Below the pieces are notes generated by a model. It ran no database searches. It saw nothing but the letters and a program-made list of their open reading frames with translations, and had not been told where the DNA came from. A DNA stretch of 5,146 nucleotides, taken from the NCBI GenBank assembly GCA_014729955.1, contig WJJA01000432.1, positions 1 through 5,146 of the forward strand, written 5' to 3'. This document shows, in pieces, positions 1-5,146 of this stretch. The translations under genes were made by a program, and so were the position numbers. This DNA is from a bacterium (lineage in GTDB: Bacteria > Electryoneota > Electryoneia > Electryoneales > Electryoneaceae). Numbering within the stretch: position 1 is the stretch's first letter; every line of letters starts with the position of its first letter.

Positions 1-986
1 CCCATTGGCACGGACACCACCTCGGAACCGTCGCTTTCATTCGTGGATATATAGACCGTCTTCAGATAAATATGGTCGTGCGGATCGCCCTCGAAACCTT
101 CGCGTCGGAACACCTGGAACGCATTGCGTTGCTGGTCCGACACGAGGATATAGCCGGTGCGGCCGTCCAGTTCGTAGATCGAGATGCCTTCACGATCTTC
201 CTTGAACCGTTCCTGCCCGAACACTGCGAGTTCCTGTGCAGCGTCGGGGCGATCGGGATCGGCATGATACTTTCGGATGCCGGCTGCTTCGTCGGTGTAG
301 TACACATACCCGAGCGCATCGTCGACGTCTATCGCTTCGATTTCACCGTCCCCGCCGCTGAAGGCTCCGAACTCCCGCACCTTTTCGGCGACAATCGTAC
401 CTTCGCCGTTGTCGTTCAAACGGTATTGCCACAGGTACGATCCGCTCGGACCGGTTTTACGGCTGACAATCGCAAAGACCGCACTGTCAGCGGGGCGCTT
501 GTAGAGTGCGATACCCATCGGGGCACGTTGTTCGGTGCCTTCAAACACCGGCAGGCCGCCGCCGTCGACGGGGGTCATTTCCGGCAGTTGGAATACACGC
601 AGACGGTTTTCAAGACGCTCGGTCGTCACCGCAATGTCGATCTCCTTGCCGTCCAGAAGGATGCCGTATTCGACGTCGACGTTGTTCGGCCGACGCAGAC
701 CACGCACCGTGCGCTCTTCATCGACTCGACCTTCCATGTCGAATACGTACAACGCCCCTTCTTCTTCCTTGTCCGTCCCGATCACGAGGCTCCGTGCCGG
801 ATCATCCGGGTGCACCCAGATCGCCGGATCGTCCGTGTCATGCAGAGTCGCATCCGTAACCACCACCGGCTCAAGGCGATCCACATCTTTGGTAGTAGTG
901 CATGCAGACAGCGAAACAAGCAGCAGCAGGGCAAAAAACGACGGTAACAGCAGGCGGGTTGAGCGCATGGAGAAGGACGATGTCAT
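1..986 (-). CDS. Beta-propeller 3-phytase, lipoprotein (C-terminus cut by window edge)
   Basis: Seen: 328 codons are open from ATG at 986 to the left edge with no stop, so the C-terminus lies outside. Residues 1-29 form a lipoprotein signal: Arg at 8 and 11, a Leu/Phe-rich core, and lipobox LSAC with Cys29 followed by Thr, which suggests outer-membrane anchoring. The mature part carries beta-propeller phytase landmarks: DDPAIWVHP (52-60), IGTDK (69-73), RPNNVDV (99-105), MGIALYK (157-163), DGEIEAIDVDD (213-223), YYTDEAAGIRKY (229-240), REGISIY (265-271), GYILVSDQ (278-285) and SDGSEVVSVP (318-327). Family knowledge: these calcium-dependent six-bladed propellers release phosphate from phytate outside the cytoplasm; the Asp/Glu-rich motifs bind calcium and the Lys/Arg residues bind phosphate. 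By comparison with Bacillus phytases roughly 40-60 residues are missing. The start is fixed by GGAGGGA just upstream; a second Met at residue 7 would shorten the signal peptide and lacks this spacing. The gene lies 151 nt after the preceding gene, so it is probably transcribed separately. Confidence 0.93.
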   Translation of the reverse strand, partial: MTSSFSMRSTRLLLPSFFALLLLVSLSACTTTKDVDRLEPVVVTDATLHDTDDPAIWVHPDDPARSLVIGTDKEEEGALYVFDMEGRVDEERTVRGLRRPNNVDVEYGILLDGKEIDIAVTTERLENRLRVFQLPEMTPVDGGGLPVFEGTEQRAPMGIALYKRPADSAVFAIVSRKTGPSGSYLWQYRLNDNGEGTIVAEKVREFGAFSGGDGEIEAIDVDDALGYVYYTDEAAGIRKYHADPDRPDAAQELAVFGQERFKEDREGISIYELDGRTGYILVSDQQRNAFQVFRREGFEGDPHDHIYLKTVYISTNESDGSEVVSVPM

Positions 987-990
987 GGTT

Positions 991-997
991 TCCCTCC
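991..997 (-). promoter_or_regulatory. Strong ribosome binding site of the phytase gene
   Basis: On the minus strand the sequence reads GGAGGGA, followed by AACC and then ATG at 986. This is a near-consensus Shine-Dalgarno site at suitable spacing, and it decides the start in favour of residue 1 over the internal Met at residue 7. Confidence 0.8.
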
Positions 998-1011
998 GAT
1001 GAGAGCACATC

Positions 1012-1040
1012 ATTCTATGAAGTTGACAACCGGAACACAG
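1012..1040 (-). promoter_or_regulatory. Candidate phytase promoter with degenerate Pho-box-like element
   Basis: On the minus strand, 1040-1023 reads CTGTGTTCCGGTTGTCAA. This is two heptamers (CTGTGTT and TTGTCAA) separated by four bases, the same 7+4+7 layout as the enterobacterial Pho box (two CTGTCAT-like heptamers). Each half matches 5 of 7 positions, but the spacer is CCGG and not AT-rich. Five bases downstream is TAGAAT (1017-1012), a possible -10 box. That would put the transcription start near 1005, with a leader of about 19 nt holding the ribosome binding site. PhoB control of a phytase is biologically sensible, but the match is weak and may be chance. Confidence 0.22.
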
Positions 1041-1080
1041 CTTCGCCGGATCGAACGCAGGGGAAAAAACCGGAATGCAG
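1028..1080. repeat. Pair of imperfect 13-nt direct repeats, 40 nt apart
   Basis: The plus strand has AACCGGAACACAG at 1028-1040 and AACCGGAATGCAG at 1068-1080, identical at 11 of 13 positions and offset by exactly 40 nt. Both copies lie in the intergenic stretch before the phytase gene; the copy nearer the gene overlaps the Pho-box-like element. They could be operator half-sites on the same face of the helix, but two short copies may be coincidence. Confidence 0.3.
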
Positions 1081-1107
1081 ATTAGGATTGTATGAGAGCG
1101 GCATTTC

Positions 1108-1145
1108 AGGGGTGATCGTTCAAAAAGCAAAAGGCGTTCACCCCT
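1108..1145 (-). terminator. Inverted repeat spanning the stop codon of the MurG-like gene; possible weak terminator or pause hairpin
   Basis: AGGGGTGA at 1108-1115 is the exact reverse complement of TCACCCCT at 1138-1145, giving an 8-bp stem. After one A-A mismatch, a CG/CG pair can extend it. The transcript's loop of about 16 nt contains UUUU and UUUUU runs. The TGA stop of the upstream gene (1140-1138) is part of the first arm. No U-tract follows the second arm, so this is not a textbook intrinsic terminator. It may pause transcription or protect the 3' end. Confidence 0.25.
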
Positions 1146-2244
1146 CCACCTCTTCCGCCAGACGTCGGGCCACATGACGGGCACCGTCCACACGAACATC
1201 GGTGAACTGAAACGGCATCCGGTCCGCCAACCCGGTCAACGCCTCTTCCCAACGCCCGGCACGCAGGTCGTCACCCGCGAGAAACGCCGACGGCAGGTAT
1301 GTTTCGATGAAGTCAACGATGAAGGGATACTCCGCGAAACGGCCACGGTCTGAATAGACGACGGCTGTGCGGTTGGCAGCGCATTCGGCGGTGATGCTGT
1401 AACCGGGCTTGGTCATCACGATATCCGTTGCACGTACAAGGTCGCAATAACGCAGGTCAGCCGCTTCCAGGTCCGCATTCCTGACATGAGTAAACGGTTC
1501 GCCCGGGTCTTCCATCGGCTGTGTGACCAGGAACTGAAACCGCTCATGCAGGCGTGCGGGAATTTGCAGGGCGCCATTCAACCCTTCGCCCCCGTAAGAC
1601 AACGTGACGGCAATCCGGTTCGGGTCCAATCCAAGAATGTCACGCACCTCGTCCGGTTCACGATTTGAGATACGCGCAACCACGGGCACCTGTTCACGCA
1701 CCGGAAAGGCGTCCAGACCCGCGGCCATTTGAATCTCGAACAAGCGCCTGCAGGAGCCGTAGGCAACCCGCGCACATCGGCTGAACCGTTCAAGGCGGGG
1801 CTCTTCTTCAACAAGGTCCGCCCAGATCCAGTCCCACGAGAAGTTGGTGATTCCGTAAGCGGGCACTTTTGCGAGCCGGCAGGCGTCGAATCCACGAGGA
1901 GGAATGTCAAGCAATGCGGCATCGACATTGTGATCACGCAGCCACTGCGCCTCCCGTTCAACAAGCTGGTCGCCTTCGTAACCGAAATAGTACGCCAGAC
2001 GCTCCACGGTGGCCTCCGGATCCCACCGCAGGGAATCTTTCTGCACGAGGCCGATATCAAGCTGTACCGGCTCATACGAGGTTGGAGCGAATCCGAGTGC
2101 CTGTTCGATCAGGAGTTCCTCATGGACGGTGCGCACATGCAGTTCCCATTCCGGACGCAGCGACCGTACTTCACGGGCGATCTCCATCGTGCGCGTCATG
2201 TGCCCGTATCCATGCCCCGTTAGATAGATCGCCAGTCGTTTCAT
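1138..2244 (-). CDS. GT-B (MurG-like) putative glycosyltransferase, related to the L-arabinokinase N-terminal domain
   Basis: Seen: 368 residues from ATG at 2244. The N-terminus MKRLAIYLTGHGYGHMTR has the glycine/histidine loop GHGYGH (10-15) after the first beta-strand, typical of MurG-like and L-arabinokinase N-terminal domains. The middle has NFSWDWIW (134-141) and a second Rossmann-type strand with LSYGGEG (215-221). The C-terminal half holds the probable donor-nucleotide region, TKPGYSITAE (278-287) followed by SDRGRFAEYP (298-307). Family knowledge: such proteins have a GT-B fold and are usually annotated as glycosyltransferases or hypothetical; the fused GHMP kinase domain of plant ARA1 proteins is absent. 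The acceptor is unknown. No signal peptide or membrane helix is visible, so it is probably cytoplasmic. The frame also opens at a TTG (2277) overlapping the previous stop, but the family motif begins at MKR, so I chose the ATG. Neither start has a good Shine-Dalgarno site. The gap to the methyltransferase gene is 29 nt. Confidence 0.8.
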   Translation of the reverse strand: MKRLAIYLTGHGYGHMTRTMEIAREVRSLRPEWELHVRTVHEELLIEQALGFAPTSYEPVQLDIGLVQKDSLRWDPEATVERLAYYFGYEGDQLVEREAQWLRDHNVDAALLDIPPRGFDACRLAKVPAYGITNFSWDWIWADLVEEEPRLERFSRCARVAYGSCRRLFEIQMAAGLDAFPVREQVPVVARISNREPDEVRDILGLDPNRIAVTLSYGGEGLNGALQIPARLHERFQFLVTQPMEDPGEPFTHVRNADLEAADLRYCDLVRATDIVMTKPGYSITAECAANRTAVVYSDRGRFAEYPFIVDFIETYLPSAFLAGDDLRAGRWEEALTGLADRMPFQFTDVRVDGARHVARRLAEEVEG

Positions 2245-2273
2245 CGTCGTTCTCGTGAAAGAGGCCCCGACAG

Positions 2274-3200
2274 TCAAGCCTGGGGGCGATGGAACAGGAT
2301 ATCGAGGTTGTGAGCGATGAAGGTCAGCTTGCCTTCGCGGATCTGCCGGTTACGGTAGCGTAGCCAGCGGTCCAGCTGGAACGGGTCGATCTCCTTCTGT
2401 TTCAACAGGGCATCTTCAATGAAACCCAGCATACATTTCAGAAAGAAGATCTCGTCTCGACGGTATTTCCCTGCAATCGGGTTGACCACCCAGTCGCTGC
2501 TGCGGACCATCATCGGAATCGCGCCGCACACAGTAAGATGATGCACCATCAATCGCCCGGCACGGCTGCCGCAGGTAACCATGCCGTTCGAACGCCGGGT
2601 GTCCATGCTCTTGTGATAGAGGCGTATGACGTCGTCATCCAGATCCGCTGCGAGCTGCGGCATCAGGCTGGTGACGCCGTCGAAGGTAATCGGGAGGTAG
2701 AGTAGCGCGCCTGCCTTCATGCGCACTTTCAGCTTTTCCAGGGATACGATAGGATTCACGAGGTCAAAAAAGGAACAGGCGACAAACAGATCGTAATGGG
2801 GACCGGGTTCAAAACTGTCCATGTATCCCAGGAAGTCTTTTTGAACGGTATTGATGCGAAGATCGCCCTGCTCGGTTTTCAGGCAGACACACTCCTCGCC
2901 CATCGCCTCCACATGCACTCCGGCCTTGTTCGCCCACGTGAAGACATGCTCACGAAGGACAGCCAGCAGGTCGCCGTCGGTGTCAATGGCGTAGTAGCTC
3001 CCGCGTTGCAGAAGGCCGTGTTCAAGCAACCTCAGCAACATGGTGCCGGTACCGGCACCGGCTTCGAATACGCTCAACGGTCCCTGTTTCGCCCGCCAGC
3101 GCAACTCCGCCTGCAGTCGTGTCCACACTTCCGGATGAAGCGACCGTTCGGTGATCGAACGAGCCGCTTCCAGGTAGTCCCGCATGGTAAAATCGAGCAT
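2274..3200 (-). CDS. Class I SAM-dependent methyltransferase
   Basis: Seen: 308 residues. SAM-binding motif I is VFEAGAGTGTM (44-54). The acidic residue at the end of strand beta-2 is Asp73 in YAIDTD (70-75), expected to bind the ribose hydroxyls. VQKDFL (119-124) fits the adenine-contact motif, and YDLFVACSFFDLV (136-148) is the strand beta-4 region. After the Rossmann core there is a long C-terminal part with SSDWVVNP and then a helical, charged tail of roughly 60 residues that could shape the acceptor site. No membrane segment is visible, so it is probably a soluble cytoplasmic enzyme. AGGAAGGGG (3212-3204) is a good ribosome binding site and supports ATG at 3200. The gap from the upstream glycosyltransferase gene is 36 nt. 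The methyl acceptor is not evident from sequence; the operon points to a small molecule, either a pterin or a glycoside, and this is inference. Confidence 0.85.
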   Translation of the reverse strand: MLDFTMRDYLEAARSITERSLHPEVWTRLQAELRWRAKQGPLSVFEAGAGTGTMLLRLLEHGLLQRGSYYAIDTDGDLLAVLREHVFTWANKAGVHVEAMGEECVCLKTEQGDLRINTVQKDFLGYMDSFEPGPHYDLFVACSFFDLVNPIVSLEKLKVRMKAGALLYLPITFDGVTSLMPQLAADLDDDVIRLYHKSMDTRRSNGMVTCGSRAGRLMVHHLTVCGAIPMMVRSSDWVVNPIAGKYRRDEIFFLKCMLGFIEDALLKQKEIDPFQLDRWLRYRNRQIREGKLTFIAHNLDILFHRPQA

Positions 3201-3236
3201 TCGCCCCTTCCTGTTCCTCCCGAGTCCATCTCCTGT

Positions 3237-4328
3237 TCACACCTGGACGGAGGCTGTCCGTTCGATAAAATCCGCGGCACGCGCCATAGTAACCGACCAG
3301 GCCGGATGCCGTTCGTACCGACGCAACGCCGCCCGACTGAACCGCTCCAGCAATTCTCCCCGCTGTGCGAAGGTGCGCAGGAACCCTGTGATGCGATCAG
3401 ATGCTCCATAAGGGACAAGAAAACCATTTTCCGCGTGAGTTACAACCTCCTTCGCTCCACCGTGCAGCGACGCGATCGCCGGCAGCCCGAATGCCATCCC
3501 CTCCAGGTACACGATCCCGAACCCTTCATACGAAGACGGCACCGTCAGCACATCCGCCTGGCGGTAGAGTTCACGCAAACGTTCGCCGACCGTGTGGCCG
3601 TGGAAAGTTACCACACCGCTCAGACCGAGCCGATCCACCAGCACTTCCATCGCCTCCGCATAGGTCGGATCCGCCTCCGACCCGCCGACAATGTCCAGGT
3701 GAAAGGGCACCTCACCGAAAAGCCGCGTCAACGCCTTCAGCAGAACATCCAGACCTTTGCGTTCGATCAGGTTGCCGATAAACAGCAAACGTAACGGCCT
3801 TTTTCGACGAACGCGATCGCTTACCTCGTCCGGGGAAAGGGACGGGGCGACACGGTCGGCGGCCGGCGGCGCGACGACGTAAGGAAGATTCGGTCCAATC
3901 AACCGTTCCACGGTACGATGTGTGGTGCGCGAATTACAGATGTAGCCGTCCAGGGTGGAGAGATACGCTTTTTCCACACCGGCGATCAGGCGGTTCAGCG
4001 TGGGACAACGCCGTTCCACGGACATCAGGTGATGCACGATCCCGAGAATCGGATGCCGCACGATACGTCGCAGACGACGGTTCGGCCGCAGCAGGGACGC
4101 GTGGTTCAGTTCATCCTGCACCAGAACATCCAGCTTCGCCTCTACCACTCGATCGACGTATTCATTGTTCATGTTCTGCAGCAGGCGATCTCCGTAGCAT
4201 CCGCCCCGCTGGTGCAGCTCAACGACCGTATGGTCTCGCTCCCGCAATATTTTCACGAGCTTGCGGTCGTAGAGGTATCCGCCCGAAGCAACGTCGAGGT
4301 GATCATACACCGTAATGCCGATTCTCAT
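3237..4328 (-). CDS. GT4-type (group 1) glycosyltransferase
   Basis: Seen: 363 residues with the two-domain GT-B layout. The N-terminal acceptor domain starts MRIGITVYDHLDVASGGYLY, where the SGGY loop (15-18) follows the first strand; HHLMSVERR (99-107) and CNSRTT (131-136) are typical of group 1 enzymes. The C-terminal donor domain has LLFIGNLIERKGLDVLLKAL (181-200), with Arg190/Lys191 expected to bind the donor phosphates, then the retaining-enzyme signature EGFGIVYLE (268-276, the E-x7-E motif) and GGAKE (290-294). Family knowledge: such enzymes transfer a sugar from a nucleotide-sugar with retention of configuration. Donor and acceptor cannot be read from sequence. The ATG overlaps the stop of the PTPS-like gene as ATGA, and GGGAG (4338-4334) lies inside that gene, so translation is probably coupled. 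Alternatives are cell-surface glycan assembly or glycosylation of a pterin; known bacterial pterin glucosyltransferases are, to my knowledge, group 1-like. Confidence 0.9.
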   Translation of the reverse strand: MRIGITVYDHLDVASGGYLYDRKLVKILRERDHTVVELHQRGGCYGDRLLQNMNNEYVDRVVEAKLDVLVQDELNHASLLRPNRRLRRIVRHPILGIVHHLMSVERRCPTLNRLIAGVEKAYLSTLDGYICNSRTTHRTVERLIGPNLPYVVAPPAADRVAPSLSPDEVSDRVRRKRPLRLLFIGNLIERKGLDVLLKALTRLFGEVPFHLDIVGGSEADPTYAEAMEVLVDRLGLSGVVTFHGHTVGERLRELYRQADVLTVPSSYEGFGIVYLEGMAFGLPAIASLHGGAKEVVTHAENGFLVPYGASDRITGFLRTFAQRGELLERFSRAALRRYERHPAWSVTMARAADFIERTASVQV

Positions 4329-4705
4329 GAAAGCTCCCGTTCACATCCCGCCCATGCGGCGTCGCTTTCCCACAATGTAACACGCAACCTGCAGAGTCCT
4401 TTCCCCGTGAACCGACGCACGAGCGTTGTTGCAATCACGTCCGAAAACACTTCCAGGGTCGGCGCACGGTCTTGAAAGGGTTCGAGTTCATTCAGGTAAA
4501 CGTTCTCATACCGAGTCTGAAGCTTGTCCAGTTCCGCTTCCAGCTCGGTGATGTCAATCAGAAAACCGAGATCGTCGAGTGTATCGCCGAACAGTTCCAC
4601 CTGCAGGCGATAGGTGTGGCGGTGAGGACGTTGTTCATCTGGATTCGGCAGCATGGGAAGGCTGTGCTCAGCGGAAAAAGCTCGCTCGATACCGACATGG
4701 TACAT
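4325..4705 (-). CDS. 6-pyruvoyl-tetrahydropterin synthase/QueD-fold protein with substituted catalytic residues
   Basis: Seen: 126 residues, a normal length for the family. The zinc ligands are His14 (in FSAEHSL) and His28/His30 (in PHRHTY). LGFLIDITELEAEL (46-59) matches the conserved Asp-containing strand and helix, LNEL (71-74) and PTLE (82-85) match the usual LN and PT-E motifs, and LWES (111-114) supplies the pterin-anchoring glutamate, Glu113. Known enzymes have Cys four residues before the first His of HGH and an Asp-His pair just before LN. Here those positions hold Glu24 and Glu67-Asn68, and HGH has become HRH. Glu24 recalls the E-x3-H pattern of PTPS-III proteins, which make 6-hydroxymethyl-dihydropterin. 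Fold and zinc site are therefore confident, but reaction and substrate are open; it should not be named QueD. The start is backed by GAGGAAG (4719-4713), and the ATG shares one base with the upstream stop (TGATG). Confidence 0.85.
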   Translation of the reverse strand: MYHVGIERAFSAEHSLPMLPNPDEQRPHRHTYRLQVELFGDTLDDLGFLIDITELEAELDKLQTRYENVYLNELEPFQDRAPTLEVFSDVIATTLVRRFTGKGLCRLRVTLWESDAAWAGCERELS

Positions 4706-5146
4706 CAGACCACTTCCTCGTCCTGTTCATGCACCAGCACCATCATGAAGCAGTCCTCCTGCTCACGGTCGAGAATGCGATACGCCTGCTCCGCCTTGTG
4801 GAAGGGAATTCGATGACTGATCCAGTTGGAAGGCTGCAGACCGCGAATATGCTTCCATGCAAGTTCGCCGCGACGCTGGGAACCCCATCGTCCTGTCAGT
4901 TCGGGTCGAATGTGGCTTACCTGGCTGGACACGATCCGAATCCGATTGCGATGAAAGGCGCCGCCGAGCACCACCTCCGCGCTACGGTCCCCGTACCAGG
5001 ATCCGATCACCACTCGACCGTCGTACCCGCAGATTTCCACCGCATCGTTTAACGCCGACGGGTTGCCCGACAGCTCCATCACCAGGTCGGCATACTCGAA
5101 CGTGCCGCGAAAATGCTCGACCGCCAGGCCCTGCTTGGGTTGAAAG
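4705..5146 (-). CDS. Medium-chain zinc-type alcohol dehydrogenase family oxidoreductase (N-terminus cut by window edge)
   Basis: Seen: the frame is open to the right edge and gives the last 146 residues. The visible part is the C-terminal end of the NAD(P)-binding domain and the return strand. It includes ADLVMELSGNPSALNDAV, the usual strand-helix preceding the glycine of DGRVVIGSWYG, then a segment with SSQVSH and RWG, and a terminal HKAEQAYRILDRE helix typical of the family. The zinc-binding and catalytic residues and the dinucleotide-binding Gly motif lie outside, so metal dependence and cofactor cannot be judged. Family knowledge: these enzymes oxidise alcohols or reduce carbonyls and C=C bonds. 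Next to a pterin-synthase homologue, an inferred role is oxidation or reduction of a pterin side chain or of a sugar intermediate. Its TGA stop shares one base with the ATG of the PTPS-like gene, so the two are co-translated and probably function together. Confidence 0.85.
   Translation of the reverse strand, partial: FQPKQGLAVEHFRGTFEYADLVMELSGNPSALNDAVEICGYDGRVVIGSWYGDRSAEVVLGGAFHRNRIRIVSSQVSHIRPELTGRWGSQRRGELAWKHIRGLQPSNWISHRIPFHKAEQAYRILDREQEDCFMMVLVHEQDEEVV

Noticed and set aside
72..947. A 291-codon plus-strand reading frame opposite the phytase gene
   Set aside because: The opposite strand encodes a full set of beta-propeller phytase motifs with signal peptide and ribosome binding site. 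The plus-strand translation is His/Arg/Val-rich with no recognisable domain and is a codon-bias shadow.
1064..1069. T6 run in the minus-strand transcript as an intrinsic terminator tail
   Set aside because: Only a 5-bp AATGC/GCATT pairing with a loop of over 20 nt lies before it, which is too weak for an intrinsic terminator.
2245..2277. TTG start at 2277 for the MurG-like gene, overlapping the methyltransferase stop
   Set aside because: The 11 extra residues precede the conserved first beta-strand and no ribosome binding site is seen before the TTG. The ATG at 2244 begins exactly where the family fold begins, though its own ribosome binding site is also weak.
2796..3794. A 332-codon plus-strand reading frame across the methyltransferase and GT4 genes
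   Set aside because: It runs antisense to two well-supported genes and across their 36-nt gap. Its product is low in recognisable structure and rich in Arg, Gln and Pro, as expected of a shadow.
3918..4475. A 185-codon plus-strand reading frame opposite the GT4 and PTPS-like genes
   Set aside because: It is antisense to two genes with clear family motifs, and its product has no motif of its own.
1..5146. Search for tRNA or rRNA genes, CRISPR arrays, insertion sequences, att sites or a replication origin
   Set aside because: The window is almost entirely coding on one strand. No repeat array, transposase motif, cloverleaf or iteron pattern was seen by eye.

Overview
The window is a moderately GC-rich, gene-dense stretch of bacterial DNA. 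All six genes lie on the minus strand, so transcription runs from high to low coordinates. A Gram-negative organism is suggested by a phytase with a lipoprotein signal peptide whose residue after the lipobox Cys is not Asp, which suits outer-membrane sorting. Clear Shine-Dalgarno motifs (GGAGGG, GAGGAAG, GGGAG, AGGAAGGGG) precede most genes and argue against classical Bacteroidetes. I cannot name the phylum from this window.

In transcription order the layout is: (1) 5146-4705, the C-terminal part of a medium-chain (zinc-type alcohol dehydrogenase) oxidoreductase, cut by the window edge; (2) 4705-4325, a 126-residue 6-pyruvoyl-tetrahydropterin synthase/QueD-fold protein; (3) 4328-3237, a GT4-type glycosyltransferase; (4) 3200-2274, a class I SAM-dependent methyltransferase; (5) 2244-1138, a GT-B/MurG-like putative glycosyltransferase resembling the N-terminal half of plant L-arabinokinases. 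Genes 1-2 overlap by 1 nt (TGATG), genes 2-3 overlap by 4 nt (ATGA), and the next two gaps are 36 and 29 nt, so these five genes look like one operon that begins beyond the right edge. After a 151-nt intergenic stretch comes (6) 986-1, a beta-propeller phytase lipoprotein missing its C-terminus at the left edge. That stretch holds an inverted repeat, a direct repeat, a degenerate Pho-box-like element and a possible -10 box.

The most interesting part is the five-gene operon. It joins a pterin-synthase-fold enzyme to a dehydrogenase, a methyltransferase and two different GT-B glycosyltransferases. The pterin-synthase homologue keeps the three zinc-binding histidines and the pterin-anchoring glutamate. 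The positions of the usual catalytic Cys and Asp-His pair hold Glu, Glu and Asn instead. A reasonable but unproven reading is a pathway that makes, reduces, methylates and glycosylates an unusual pterin or pterin-like compound. The alternative is a glycan or glycolipid pathway into which the PTPS fold has been recruited. The phytase gene is probably a separate transcription unit concerned with phosphate scavenging.
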